64,000 nt of DNA from Rhizobium tropici CIAT 899. GTDB taxonomy: Bacteria > Pseudomonadota > Alphaproteobacteria > Rhizobiales > Rhizobiaceae. The stretch covers positions 1,558,374 to 1,622,373 of the forward strand of contig NC_020062.1 in the NCBI RefSeq assembly GCF_000330885.1, written 5' to 3'. Positions 1-9,795 of this stretch are shown in pieces. Positions within the stretch are counted from its first letter, which is position 1, and the number at the start of each line of letters is the position of its first letter. The notes under the pieces are model-generated. The model was not told the origin of the DNA. It did not search any database and worked only from the letters and a program-made list of their open reading frames with translations. The translations under genes and the position numbers were made by a program.

Positions 1-538
1 GATCGTGAAAATCCGGCGGGCCATAGACCCAGACGCGATCGTAGAATTGATCGATCTTCTGCAGGACGTTGTTCTTCTTCCATTCGGCTTCCAGCAGGTG
101 TGGCGCATCCATCACGTCGCGCATGCCGAGAACGAGCGTGGTGCCGCGCGCCTTCAGATAGGTCAGCGTCTCCTCGACCTCGCCTTTCAGCCCCAACGGT
201 TCCTTGTCGACAATGAAAACGTCGGGCTGGAAGGTTTCGGCCGTATGGCGAATGATCGACTGCCGCATCTTCAACGTTTCCTGCAGCGCGACATGGCTCG
301 CCATAGACGTGTATTCACCGTCGCGCAGCTTGATGACGCTCGGCACTTTGACGAAATCGACACGGGCGCGGTAATCGAATGCCCCGGCGATCGTTGCGCC
401 GGATATGATCAGCACGTTCAGGCCGCGATAGTCCTCAACAAGCGCATGGGCAATCGTTCTGCACCGCCTCAGATGGCCGAGACCGAACGTGTCATGGCTA
501 TACATGAGGATTCGAGCATCTTCTAAGCGCCGCTTCAT
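1..538 (-). CDS. Glycosyltransferase, MurG/GT28-like (COG4671 type), 3' end missing
   Basis: The reverse strand reads from an ATG at 538 to the window edge without a stop, giving the first 179 residues. The N-terminus has the strand-loop motif MYSHDTFGLGHLRR followed by CRTIA, which is typical of the predicted glycosyltransferases of COG4671, related to MurG. These use a nucleotide-sugar donor, and the acceptor cannot be told from sequence. A purine-rich AGAGG lies upstream of the ATG as a possible ribosome binding site. The C-terminal nucleotide-sugar-binding half is outside the window. It is on the same strand as the ABC operon that ends at 639, 100 bases upstream, so it could be read through from it. 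Confidence 0.7.
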   Translation of the reverse strand, partial: MKRRLEDARILMYSHDTFGLGHLRRCRTIAHALVEDYRGLNVLIISGATIAGAFDYRARVDFVKVPSVIKLRDGEYTSMASHVALQETLKMRQSIIRHTAETFQPDVFIVDKEPLGLKGEVEETLTYLKARGTTLVLGMRDVMDAPHLLEAEWKKNNVLQKIDQFYDRVWVYGPPDFHD

Positions 539-638
539 AGGCAAAACCTCTGGGGGTGAAAGTTATACGCGGTATGTCGACAAAGGACATCCGCGGGCCG
601 CTTCTCGAATTGCAATCCTGTCTTCGCCGTTCACCCTG

Positions 639-1814
639 CTATTTGTAGGGATCGGCGGCATCGCGCAAGCCGTCTCCTAAAAAGTTGAACGCCAGAATGA
701 TCAAAATCACCGGGATCATAGGAAAAAGGAGCCATGGATAGAAGGCGATGACGCTGACGCTCCTTGCCTCGGTCAGCAAAATACCCCAGCTCGTGATGGG
801 CGGGCGAAGCCCCAATCCAAGGAAGCTAAGTGCGGTTTCGCCGAGAATCATGCTCGGAACGGAGATCGTTGCCGAAGCAATGAGATGCGACATGAAGCCC
901 GGAACGAGGTGCCGGCCGATGATGCGCGGCGTGCTGGCGCCCATCAATTGCGCAGCGAGAACATAATCCTCCTCGCGCAGGGACAAAAGCTTCGAGCGCA
1001 CGGCGCGCGCCAAACCGGTCCAGTCGAGAATGCCGAGAATGATGGTGATACCGAAATAGACGATGATCGGGCTCCAGCTCACGGGCATGATCGCCGCCAG
1101 CGCCATCCACAACGGCAGGCTCGGCAGCGATTGCAGCACCTCGATCACGCGCTGGACGAGGAGATCGAAGAGGCCGCCGTGATAGCCCGCCAGACCGCCG
1201 ATGACGATGCCGAGCACGAAGCTGACCGAAATGCCGATCAGCCCGATGGTCAGGGATATGCGTGCGCCATAGATGATGCGCGACAGCACGTCACGGCCCA
1301 AACGATCCGTCCCAAGCAGGTACATTTGTCCGCCGACCGCAGGACAGACCAGATGGACGTTCGAATCCACCAGGCCCCAGAAGCGATAGGCATCGCCGCG
1401 ACAGAAGAAGCGGATCGGCTGTACATCCGAGGGATTATCGATATAGACCCGGCGCAGCGTATCGATATCGAGCGTCATCTTGCGGCCGTACACGAACGGT
1501 CCGACAAACTCTCCGTTGTTGAAGAAATGCACCGCCTGCGGCGGCGAATGGATGTAGTCGACATTGCGGGTATGCAGCCCGTAGGGGGCGAGGAACTCGG
1601 CAATGACGATCATGCCATAGGCCAGCAGCAGGAAAATGCCTGACGCAAGCGCAAGCTTGTGCTTCTTGAACTTCCACCACATCAGCTTCTTTTGCGAAGC
1701 CATGTAATAGCGCTGCTGGCCGGCCGACATGGCCTCGAATTGATCCGGATCGAAATCCGCGCTCGAGACATAATGCTCCAGGGGGGCGCCGGGTTTTGGC
1801 AGGGATACGCTCAC
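639..1814 (-). CDS. ABC transporter permease, DppC/YejE type
   Basis: 391-residue inner-membrane permease of the binding-protein-dependent peptide/nickel/oligosaccharide class. A cytoplasmic N-terminus rich in Lys (about residues 35-50) precedes the first membrane helix. A long periplasmic loop follows, then the BPD_transp_1 core with five or more helices. The EAA-type loop that contacts the ATPase is visible near LMGASTPRIIGRHLVPG. I chose the GTG at 1814 because it overlaps the stop of the preceding permease gene (GTGA) and has AGGAG just upstream; a longer reading upstream only reads through that gene in another frame. Its length and long first loop resemble YejE-type permeases. It is the last gene of the four-gene operon. 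Confidence 0.85.
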   Translation of the reverse strand: MSVSLPKPGAPLEHYVSSADFDPDQFEAMSAGQQRYYMASQKKLMWWKFKKHKLALASGIFLLLAYGMIVIAEFLAPYGLHTRNVDYIHSPPQAVHFFNNGEFVGPFVYGRKMTLDIDTLRRVYIDNPSDVQPIRFFCRGDAYRFWGLVDSNVHLVCPAVGGQMYLLGTDRLGRDVLSRIIYGARISLTIGLIGISVSFVLGIVIGGLAGYHGGLFDLLVQRVIEVLQSLPSLPLWMALAAIMPVSWSPIIVYFGITIILGILDWTGLARAVRSKLLSLREEDYVLAAQLMGASTPRIIGRHLVPGFMSHLIASATISVPSMILGETALSFLGLGLRPPITSWGILLTEARSVSVIAFYPWLLFPMIPVILIILAFNFLGDGLRDAADPYK

Positions 1815-2809
1815 TTTGTGCTCCTGCCTTGCAAGCGGATGCGGGGGTCGAGAAAGCCAAGAGCGATGTCCGAGATCAGCACGCCGATGACGTTGAGGAA
1901 GGCGAGGAACATCAAGAACGAGCCGGCAAGATACATGTCCTGGCTCTGCAGCGCGCGGATCAACATCGGGCCGGTCGTCTCCAGCGACAGCACGATTGCC
2001 GTGATCTCGGCGCCCGAAATGATCGACGGCAGGATGGAGCCGATATCGGCAACGAAAAAGTTCAGCGCCATGCGCAGCGGATATTTCACCAGCGCCTTCA
2101 GGGGATGCAGCCCCTTGGCCCGCGCAGTGACGACATATTGCTTCTGCATCTCGTCGAGCAGATTGGCGCGGAGGCGGCGGATCATGCCGGCCGTTCCGGC
2201 CGTGCCGACGATGATGACCGGGATCCAAAGGTGCGACAGGATCGAACGCGCCTTTTCCCAGCTCATCGGTTGCGAAAGATACTTTTGATCCATCAGATGC
2301 CCGATCGACACGCCGAACCAGACATTGGCGAAATACATCAGGATCAGCGCCAGCATGAAATTCGGAATGGCAATACCGAGCAGACCGAGGAAAGTCAGGC
2401 CGTAATCGCCCCAGCTATATTGATGGGTTGCCGAATAGATGCCGATCGGAAAAGCGATCAGCCAGGTCAAAAGGATTGTTGTCATCGACACGAGGATTGT
2501 CAGCCAGAGCCGGTCGCCGACGACATCCGATACCGGCAGCTGATATTCGAAGGAATAGCCGAAATCGCCATGCAGCATGCCGCCAGCCCAGTGCAGGTAT
2601 TGAAGCGGCAATGGCTGGTCGAGCCCGTATTCGTGGCGAAGATTCTCCATATCCTGGAGATTGGCGGTGTCTCCCTGAGCGCGCAGTTCGGCGATCTGGC
2701 TGTCGAAGAAGTCTCCCGGCGGCAGCTGGATGATGGTGAAGACCAACATGGAGATGATGACCAGGGTCGGGATCATCACGGCGGTGCGCCAGAGGATATA
2801 TTTAAGCAT
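1811..2809 (-). CDS. ABC transporter permease, DppB/YejB type
   Basis: 332-residue inner-membrane permease. It starts with MLKYILWR, then a first membrane helix, a periplasmic loop of roughly 60 residues with QLPPGDFF, and five further hydrophobic segments. That layout is characteristic of DppB/OppB-family proteins. The coupling loop is recognisable around TARAKGLHPLKALVKYPLR. It overlaps the upstream binding-protein gene by eight bases and the downstream permease by four, so the genes are translationally coupled. It should pair with the other permease to form the transmembrane channel. The substrate could be a peptide or an oligosaccharide. Confidence 0.87.
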   Translation of the reverse strand: MLKYILWRTAVMIPTLVIISMLVFTIIQLPPGDFFDSQIAELRAQGDTANLQDMENLRHEYGLDQPLPLQYLHWAGGMLHGDFGYSFEYQLPVSDVVGDRLWLTILVSMTTILLTWLIAFPIGIYSATHQYSWGDYGLTFLGLLGIAIPNFMLALILMYFANVWFGVSIGHLMDQKYLSQPMSWEKARSILSHLWIPVIIVGTAGTAGMIRRLRANLLDEMQKQYVVTARAKGLHPLKALVKYPLRMALNFFVADIGSILPSIISGAEITAIVLSLETTGPMLIRALQSQDMYLAGSFLMFLAFLNVIGVLISDIALGFLDPRIRLQGRSTK

Positions 2810-4724
2810 TCCGGCGATCCTCCTTCATCCAGAAGGTGTCCGGCATATACACGCCGAGCAGGCAGGTCGGGTCGAAGCCGTACAACGCCTTTTCCGGTAC
2901 ATTCTGCATGCTGGCCGAATGCGCGATTGGCTGCAAAGTCGCGTTGACCAGACCGATGGAGAAGACTTGATCCGTGTAGACCTTCAGCATCTTGTGCCAG
3001 ATTTCGGCACGCTCGAATGAGGAGGCTGCCTCTTCCCATTCGCCAAGCAGCTTGATCAGCTCGACGGCTTCCGGCACATCGGGAGCCACCCCTTGCGTCT
3101 GGCGCGACAGATAGTACATGCCCCAAAGCGGCCATTGCATCTGGTCGCTGGTCGTCGGCGCCAATTCGCCCGGGTTCATGTCGGCCGTCGCCACGCCATT
3201 ATCGAGGCCGTACCATAACGACATCAAAATGCGGCCGCCCATGGCGCGACTGCGGAAAACATCACGTTGGGATACGCGGATGAAAAGCGCGATGCCAATC
3301 TTACGCCAGTGATCGGTCACCAATTCGAGCACGTCGGAATCGAGCGTACTTTCGCCCGGGGTCTCAACGGTAATCTCCATTCGCCGACCATCCGACAGCA
3401 AACGGACACCGTCTTCATCCCGCTTATCCAGGCCGACAGCATCCAACAGAGCGTTGGCCTGATCCGGATCGTGCTCGATCCAGGCGGAGGCATATTCAGG
3501 TTTGAAAAGCGGGCTGTCGGGCAACACCGTGTTGGCGCTTGCCGTGCCGAGGCCATAGAACACGGCCATGTTGATCTCGTGACGATCGATCGCAAGCGAC
3601 AGCGCTCTGCGCACCCGAACATCGCGCAAGAGATCGCGCCAAACTGCATCGGCGCTATTCAGATTGGGGTACAGGGCAACGCGCGATCCGCGCGCCGCCT
3701 TCCAGAGATCGACCTTGATCTTGCTTGGATCGCGCCTCTCCGCCTCCTTCAGGAACGTATAGTCGTTGAAGTCTATGCCGGTCGCCTGAAGATCGCTTTC
3801 CCCCGCACCGGTTTTGGCAGCGATGATCGCCGAAGAACTGATGTTCAGGATCATGCGGTCGATATAGGGCAGCTGCCGCCCGTTCTCGTCAACGCGATGG
3901 AAATAGGGGTTGCGTTCGAATACGAATTGCTCGGCCGGCGGCGCCGTCGTGTTTTTCCATGGGTCGAGTACCGGCAATTTGGGATTTTCAGGCCGGTAGG
4001 AGCGGCCCATCTTGATATGCAGATCCTGCCATTTCTTCACGCGGCTTTCCTTCATCAGCGAGGAAAGCCGAATGTTGTCCTGGTATTTCTTGTGGAACTG
4101 CTTGAGATAATGTGCTGGCCCGGCGATGACGAGCGGCTGCGGGGCAGCCAGGATCGGCAGGAAATTCGGGTTGGGATCATCCCAGGAATAGCGCACCGTC
4201 AAGTCGTCGAGCAGCTCGAAACGCGGCAGGCTACCGTGCGGACGCAGCTCCAACGCACCTCCGCCGGGCGTTAGCTCCTTGTTGAGAATGACGTCTTCCC
4301 ACCAATAACGGAAGTCGTGGGCCGTAAACGGCTCTCCGTCGGACCATTTATGGCCCTCGCGCAGCTTGAAGGTGAACACCATATCGTTGACGGTGGAAAA
4401 GGATTCGAGAATATCTGGCTGAAGCGTCAGCGTGCTGTCATAACCAACCAGGCGCGCGTAGCCATAGATGGTCATGAGGCGGATGTCGTTCTGGCTGCCG
4501 ATGAGCGTGCGCACGGAGCCGCCGTAACGGCCCGCCACGCGGCCCATGGCCGCGACGTTGATGACACGGGGGAACTTCGGCAGGCGCTTGGCGAGGTGCG
4601 GCATCTGGCCGGCCCTCAGCCAATCGGCGAGGTATTCCGGCTCATTGTCGACATCGGCCGCCAGAACAGGCTGCGGCAAAACTGCGGAAGCCATCAGGCC
4701 AAGGAATGTACGCCGGCCGATCAT
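2802..4724 (-). CDS. ABC transporter substrate-binding protein, SBP_bac_5 family, Tat-type signal
   Basis: 640-residue periplasmic binding protein of the peptide/nickel/oligosaccharide family 5. The N-terminus MIGRRTFLGLMASAVLPQPV carries a twin-arginine pattern (RRTFL) and an Ala-x-Ala-like cleavage region, so Tat export is likely. The body shows family landmarks: FTFKLREGHKWSDGEPF around residues 115-130, and a C-terminal region with paired aromatic residues. At 640 residues it is longer than DppA/OppA (about 530) and close to YejA-like proteins. I start at the ATG at 4724, which overlaps the upstream ATPase stop (ATGA). Placement of the binding protein between ATPase and permeases is seen in several rhizobial operons. 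The substrate is not identifiable. Confidence 0.87.
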   Translation of the reverse strand: MIGRRTFLGLMASAVLPQPVLAADVDNEPEYLADWLRAGQMPHLAKRLPKFPRVINVAAMGRVAGRYGGSVRTLIGSQNDIRLMTIYGYARLVGYDSTLTLQPDILESFSTVNDMVFTFKLREGHKWSDGEPFTAHDFRYWWEDVILNKELTPGGGALELRPHGSLPRFELLDDLTVRYSWDDPNPNFLPILAAPQPLVIAGPAHYLKQFHKKYQDNIRLSSLMKESRVKKWQDLHIKMGRSYRPENPKLPVLDPWKNTTAPPAEQFVFERNPYFHRVDENGRQLPYIDRMILNISSSAIIAAKTGAGESDLQATGIDFNDYTFLKEAERRDPSKIKVDLWKAARGSRVALYPNLNSADAVWRDLLRDVRVRRALSLAIDRHEINMAVFYGLGTASANTVLPDSPLFKPEYASAWIEHDPDQANALLDAVGLDKRDEDGVRLLSDGRRMEITVETPGESTLDSDVLELVTDHWRKIGIALFIRVSQRDVFRSRAMGGRILMSLWYGLDNGVATADMNPGELAPTTSDQMQWPLWGMYYLSRQTQGVAPDVPEAVELIKLLGEWEEAASSFERAEIWHKMLKVYTDQVFSIGLVNATLQPIAHSASMQNVPEKALYGFDPTCLLGVYMPDTFWMKEDRRNA

Positions 4725-6628
4725 TTGCGCAACTCCTGGGCATCGACACCCCGGCGCACGCGCACGAAATGTCCGCCGCCCAAATCCGCATAGGTAAGCT
4801 CCCCGTCGGCACCGTCCGAAAATTGCGGCCCCCATTTCTGCCGGGCAGCAGGGCCTTCGCTGTTCAGGGCGGAGAAATCCAGCTGTCGGTCGAGATCGGG
4901 AAACGGAACGGCGGCGAGCAGCGAACGCGTATAGGGATGGACGGGGGCGCGCAGAATGACCTCCCGCGGAGCGATTTCGACGATGCGTCCTCGCGCCATG
5001 ACGGCTATGCGGTCGGCCATGTAATCCACCACTGCGAGATTATGCGAAATGAACAGATAGGTCAGGCCGAGCTCTTTCTGCAGATCCTTGAGAAGGTTCA
5101 GGATCTGCGCCTGAACCGACACATCGAGCGCCGAGACGGGCTCATCGAGGATTAGAAGCTTTGGTCCAAGCGCCAATGCGCGCGCAATTCCGATACGCTG
5201 CCGCTGGCCACCTGAAAAGCTGTGCGGATAGCGGCTCAGATAGTGCTTGTCGAGCCCGATCGCCTGCATCAGTGCCGTAACCTTCTCCTTGCGCTCGTCA
5301 CTGTCGCCACGCCCATGGATTTCCAAGGGTTCGCTGAGGATGTTGCGGATGGTCATGCGCGGAGAAAGCGAAGAGACCGGATCCTGGAACACCATCTGAA
5401 TCTTCGTGCGCAGATCCATCAATTCGTCGCCCTTGACGGCAAGCACATCGATCTTGCCGCTGCCGTCGTCGAAGCTGACGGAACCGCTATCGGCAGTGAC
5501 ACCCCGCATCAGTATCTTGCTGACGGTGGTCTTGCCGCAGCCGCTTTCCCCGACCAAGCCAAGACATTCGCCGCGGCGAATGTCGAAACTGACGTCATCG
5601 ACCGCACGGAACTTCGTGCCATCGCGCCGCCCAAACAGTCCGCCGGCCTTCGAGGTATAGGTCTTGGTCAGATTGCGCACGCTGAGCAGGACATCGGGTG
5701 CTGCCCCCGCAGCCGGCACGCCGCTGCCGATAAGCTTCTTCTTGCCGGAAAAGGTGCCGAGATTGACCGGAACGTCCCGCAGGGACTTCAATCGCTCTCC
5801 CGGCTTCATATCGAAATGCGGCACCGCCGACATCAGCGCCTTCAGATAGCGATGCTGCGGCTGGCGAAAGATCGTCTCGACCGGGCCTGCTTCCATGATC
5901 TCGCCGTGATAGATGACCACGACTTCGTCGGCCATATTCGCGACCACGCCGAGATCATGGGTGATCAGCAGCATCGCCATGTTGAACGTCTGCTGGAGAT
6001 TGCGCAGCAGGCCGAGGATCTGCGCCTGAATGGTGACATCCAACGCGGTCGTCGGCTCGTCGGCAATCAGGAGCGCCGGGTTGCAGATCAGCGCCATAGC
6101 GATCATTGCACGCTGGCGCATGCCCCCGGAAAGTTCGAAAGGATACATGTCGAAAGTTCGAACCGGGTCCTGAAAGCCGACGAGATGCAGCATCTCTTCC
6201 GTCTTTTCACGCTGCTCGGCTCTGCTGGTACCTGCGCTATGAATGCGTAGCGCTTCGCTGATCTGGTTGCCGACCGTATGCAACGGCGATAGCGAGGTCA
6301 TCGGCTCCTGGAAGATCTTTGCCATGCGTGCGCCGCGCAGCGCGCGGATAGCGACCCCGTCACGCGGCAGCTGGAGAATATCGGTGGTCTTGCCGTCGAG
6401 CGGATCGGTGAAGAGAATCCGTCCGGTCGCCTTCGCCGCCGCCGGAAGAATGCCCATGATCGACTGGCTGATGATCGATTTGCCGGAACCGGATTCACCG
6501 ACGAGCGCCGTGACCTTGCCCGGAAGCACCCTCAAGCCGGCATTTTTGACGACGCGCAGACTATCCCCGTAGAGGGAAAACGAGACGTCGAGGTTCTCGA
6601 TACGCAGTAGATCAGTCCCTGACGCCAT
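4721..6628 (-). CDS. ABC transporter fused double ATPase, YejF/DppDF type
   Basis: 635-residue protein with two complete ABC ATPase domains in one chain. The first has Walker A GESGSGKS near residue 45, signature LSGGMRQR and Walker B LLIADEPTTALD. The second has GESGCGKTT near residue 355, signature FSGGQRQR and LLILDEPVSALD. The oligopeptide ABC C-terminal extension follows each domain. It should energise the two permeases downstream. The ATG at 6628 begins the normal family N-terminus (MASGTDLLRIENL); another ATG 48 bases upstream would add 16 unconvincing residues. It is the first gene of the operon, so its promoter should lie in 6629-6788. Confidence 0.9.
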   Translation of the reverse strand: MASGTDLLRIENLDVSFSLYGDSLRVVKNAGLRVLPGKVTALVGESGSGKSIISQSIMGILPAAAKATGRILFTDPLDGKTTDILQLPRDGVAIRALRGARMAKIFQEPMTSLSPLHTVGNQISEALRIHSAGTSRAEQREKTEEMLHLVGFQDPVRTFDMYPFELSGGMRQRAMIAMALICNPALLIADEPTTALDVTIQAQILGLLRNLQQTFNMAMLLITHDLGVVANMADEVVVIYHGEIMEAGPVETIFRQPQHRYLKALMSAVPHFDMKPGERLKSLRDVPVNLGTFSGKKKLIGSGVPAAGAAPDVLLSVRNLTKTYTSKAGGLFGRRDGTKFRAVDDVSFDIRRGECLGLVGESGCGKTTVSKILMRGVTADSGSVSFDDGSGKIDVLAVKGDELMDLRTKIQMVFQDPVSSLSPRMTIRNILSEPLEIHGRGDSDERKEKVTALMQAIGLDKHYLSRYPHSFSGGQRQRIGIARALALGPKLLILDEPVSALDVSVQAQILNLLKDLQKELGLTYLFISHNLAVVDYMADRIAVMARGRIVEIAPREVILRAPVHPYTRSLLAAVPFPDLDRQLDFSALNSEGPAARQKWGPQFSDGADGELTYADLGGGHFVRVRRGVDAQELRK

Positions 6629-6788
6629 ACATATTACTTCCCGCTCACATGACCTTTGTGGCCTTATGCGGCACACTAACGTAGGCCATAACGGGTGTCT
6701 AGCTGGTCAAAGCGATGCGGAGACTGTAAAAAAACTGTCGCCTTTCCAGTGATATATCGGCTTATGCTGAAGCGTAAGGCATGTGCCG

Positions 6789-8126
6789 TCACCGAGCGAG
6801 GTTTTCGACTTGAAGACGGCCCTCGAACTTCTTGGCATCCCTGTGCAAGAGAATAACCCGTTCGGCCTCGGAGAGGCTGTCGGCCGCCGTCTCCTGAAAG
6901 ATCTCAAGCGCGCTGCTGGCTGCTGCCGCGGCCTTCGGAGAGACGACTGTGAAGCGCTGGCGCACGCCGCGCAGCTTTTCTTCTCCCAGCGTCCCCCATT
7001 CGCAATCGGTGTAACTCGAGAAAGCCTGGCTCGCGACGACCTCCGTCGAATATTTCTTGGTCAGCGACTGCAGCCTCTCGACCTCGTTGACCGCCGCGCC
7101 AAAGGCCGAAAAGGTCAGCCGGTCCTTCAATCCGACATTGCCGAACATGACGTTGCCGACATGCAGGCCGATCCCGTAGCGCACCTCGCTCAGATTACGC
7201 GACTGGCGATCGCTGTTGAGCGCGGCAACGCGGCGCTGCGCTTCGAAAACAGCCGACAGCGCGGCTTCGCACGCGACCTTGGACGGGTCCTTGTGCCGGC
7301 CGCACGGATAGACCGCCAGAAAACCGTCGCCGAGAAAGCTCAAGATCTCGCCGCCATTGCGGTTGAAAGGCGCAGCAATCGCATCGAAGAATTCGTTCAG
7401 CGTATCGATATAGGCTTGCCGCCCTTCCTTTTCGGCAAAAACTGTGGATTGCCGCATGTCGCCCATGACGAGCGCTGCCCGGATCGTCTCGCCATCGCCT
7501 CGGCGGATTTGACCGTTCAGCACGCGCTTCCCGGCATCGCCACCGAGATAGGTGGTCAGCATATTGTTGGCAAGCTTGCCGAGAACAGCCATCTTGGCGG
7601 CCATGGCGAGATGATTCTGCATGCGCATCAACGCGCCGATCATATCCTCGCTGAAACCACCGATGTTATCGGTGGACCAGGAGCCCATCATGCCCTGCAT
7701 CGAACCGGCCCCGAATGTCTGCACGAAGGCCATATAGTCGGTCACCTTCTCCTTGCGCAGGTCCTCGAAGATCGGAAACTCGACCGCGCCGTCACTGTCG
7801 ATCCGGCGACGCAGGTGCTGAAGATTGTTGGAGAGAAGATAATAATAGGGGCTGCGCATGAAGCGTTCCGGCTGTTCGTTCCCGTGCCGGTAGCCCTCGA
7901 TCGTCAGACCGCCACCCCGACGCCAGGTAAAACCGAGCGCGTCATAGAGCGGATGAAGCATGGAAAAGGTCAGATGCACGCGCTTGAGCGGCATCCCGGT
8001 GGCCGCCATGCGTTCGCAGAAACCGCGAACGACCGTTTCCAGGTTCTCGCCCGTCAGGGCGGCCTGCGTCAGCCATTCCGCAACTTTATCGATAAGAATA
8101 TCAGAGACACCCGAATTGATTGCCAT
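6789..8126 (-). CDS. Class III adenylate/guanylate cyclase with N-terminal uncharacterised domain
   Basis: 445-residue soluble protein. The C-terminal half is a class III nucleotidyl cyclase catalytic domain. Metal-binding aspartates are visible in MGDMRQST (about D223) and in SFLGDGFLAVY (about D267), followed by YGIGLHVGNVMFGNVG. The N-terminal 190 residues contain LHPLYDALGFTWRRGGG, a region often found ahead of cyclase domains in rhizobia and of unknown ligand. It has no membrane segment. Start choice is uncertain: the ATG at 8126 has a GGGA stretch upstream, but ATGs at 8198 and 8228 are in frame and would add 24-34 residues without family resemblance. Likely product is cAMP or cGMP; the purine selectivity residues were not resolved. 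Confidence 0.85.
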   Translation of the reverse strand: MAINSGVSDILIDKVAEWLTQAALTGENLETVVRGFCERMAATGMPLKRVHLTFSMLHPLYDALGFTWRRGGGLTIEGYRHGNEQPERFMRSPYYYLLSNNLQHLRRRIDSDGAVEFPIFEDLRKEKVTDYMAFVQTFGAGSMQGMMGSWSTDNIGGFSEDMIGALMRMQNHLAMAAKMAVLGKLANNMLTTYLGGDAGKRVLNGQIRRGDGETIRAALVMGDMRQSTVFAEKEGRQAYIDTLNEFFDAIAAPFNRNGGEILSFLGDGFLAVYPCGRHKDPSKVACEAALSAVFEAQRRVAALNSDRQSRNLSEVRYGIGLHVGNVMFGNVGLKDRLTFSAFGAAVNEVERLQSLTKKYSTEVVASQAFSSYTDCEWGTLGEEKLRGVRQRFTVVSPKAAAAASSALEIFQETAADSLSEAERVILLHRDAKKFEGRLQVENLAR

Positions 8127-8477
8127 TATTCCCGCGGCCCATCCTGCAATGCTTGATGCCTTCACCCGACCATGGCGCACCGTCGATTTCGTCGGCATCC
8201 GTATCCGGGACTTCCAGGCCATCGTCAAAGACTGAAAGAAGCATCATGCGACGGCACCAACACGTTCCATTGCCACCTTGGATCGTGCAGGCACCCAAAA
8301 TATCGACTGTATTTCCTCACACCCCCGCACATGAAATGCGGCAAAAGGACAGCCGCCGCAACCGACGACTCTCGTTTTGTTCTCATTGAGATAAGGCGCA
8401 TATTCGGCTGACACAATGGGCAAAAAGCAAATGGATCGATAAAATTGCGACTGCAGCCCTGCGCGCCGCAGATGAAA
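8127..8477. other. Intergenic region, 351 bases
   Basis: It lies between two genes on the same strand. It should hold the promoter of the cyclase that starts at 8126 (or slightly upstream) and the 3' end of the DUF3095 transcript. I see no convincing reading frame with a ribosome binding site and no strong hairpin. Short readings on both strands have no recognisable family. Confidence 0.4.
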
Positions 8478-9653
8478 TCATTCGCCCGCGGCAAGCGCGG
8501 GCGGCCGCTTTCCCCGCAACGCCATGGCCGCCATAGCATACCCCCCGCTCGCCCCATCGATGAAGTGCATATGGTCGCGCATGAGAGGCGTCGGAACGAA
8601 ACAGGTCATCAGCGCACTGTCCTGCCGATGCAGACCGAAGCGACACACGCCTTCTGCCTCTGCCCGGCGTAAGCGTGCCTCGATACGTTCGAGATGTTCG
8701 GCATCGACATCGATGGTCATTTTCAGACCGTCATCGAACTTGCGGAAATCGGAATTCGCAGCGAGATCGCGCCGATAGGCCTTAGCATCGAAGAATGCTG
8801 CCCTCACGCGGAACTTGTCGAGGCTCCAGAGCAGGATAACTTGGGCGTCGATAAGAAGCTTGCGCCACCAGCGGTTGGCCGGAGCGGCAAGAGCCCGCGC
8901 TTCGATATCGACACCATCGAATCTCAATGCTGGCGTCGGGCCTTCGACCGGGACGGGGTGGCTGTCGCGGCTCTGCTCTGCAGAGATGGCGATGATATCG
9001 GCGACCAATTGCTGAAACTGTGGACCGTTTCCATCCTCGCCGGGGATAGCGATGATGGAGATGATCTCGCCATTTTGCGCCTTTATCGGATTCCAGCGGC
9101 AGGAAAGCCCTGTTAGATCGGGCTCCGCCTTTTCCGGCGGCGTTTCGACGATGAAGCGTCCTTCCTTCATCTGCCGTTCTGCCCAGCTCGTGCCGCCACC
9201 CGAAAACATGGCGTAGGAAACATGGTCGTTTGGGTTGAAACGCGCGACCTGCACGTCGAACCCCTCGTCGCGGATGGCGGTCATCGGCACCAAAGCGGTG
9301 CGGAGATCGAGCTGCAGCTCTTCCATCACCCAGCCCCGTACCGCTGAAAGCGCCTGCCGCGCCCGCGCCTCGCCGGAGGGCGGGACTGCCACCAATGCGC
9401 CATCCCCCCCGAAGGCGAAGGGATAATCACCTCGATCCAAAGCGTTCAGCACGGCGGAAATCACGCTGGCGCCGGCCATGTTGACCGACTTGTAGTGACC
9501 CGCGGCAATCGCCTTTGTCGAGCTGACGATGTCGGCGACCGCAATCAACCAGTCACCCGGCAGGGGCTGATAGTTGGCGCTGTCGGTCACACCCTCGAAA
9601 CGGGTGAAACCCGAAAGCTTGTGGAAGAAATCATCGTTGGACGGCTCGGCCAT
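8478..9653 (-). CDS. DUF3095 family protein, cyclase-like catalytic fold
   Basis: 391-residue cytoplasmic protein of the DUF3095 family, whose members are often labelled adenylate cyclase by similarity. The first 100 residues carry AVADIVSSTKAI (Asp at about 41) and PFAFGGDGALVAVP (Asp at about 84). Their spacing and context match the two metal-binding aspartates of class III nucleotidyl cyclases. The rest, including a basic central segment and a His-rich C-terminal part (LMRDHMHFIDG), is specific to the family. The ATG at 9653 has an AAGGGGG ribosome binding site. Activity has to be considered unproven. It sits between two genuine cyclase genes. Confidence 0.8.
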   Translation of the reverse strand: MAEPSNDDFFHKLSGFTRFEGVTDSANYQPLPGDWLIAVADIVSSTKAIAAGHYKSVNMAGASVISAVLNALDRGDYPFAFGGDGALVAVPPSGEARARQALSAVRGWVMEELQLDLRTALVPMTAIRDEGFDVQVARFNPNDHVSYAMFSGGGTSWAERQMKEGRFIVETPPEKAEPDLTGLSCRWNPIKAQNGEIISIIAIPGEDGNGPQFQQLVADIIAISAEQSRDSHPVPVEGPTPALRFDGVDIEARALAAPANRWWRKLLIDAQVILLWSLDKFRVRAAFFDAKAYRRDLAANSDFRKFDDGLKMTIDVDAEHLERIEARLRRAEAEGVCRFGLHRQDSALMTCFVPTPLMRDHMHFIDGASGGYAMAAMALRGKRPPALAAGE

Positions 9654-9795
9654 GATATCCCCCTTCTGTGAGCACCGCGACAATCTATCCCTACAGCAAA
9701 TGCGTCGAAAAGCCAGCGGGTGGTCGACGCCGCGATGCCCGCCATGCTAGGCCACGGCGGAAGAGGCATAGAACGCCAAGGATATTTCAAATACG

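Noticed and set aside
639..6628. Microcin C/peptide transporter YejABEF
   Set aside because: Gene content and domain structure resemble Yej, but gene order differs and the family is broad, so I leave the substrate open.
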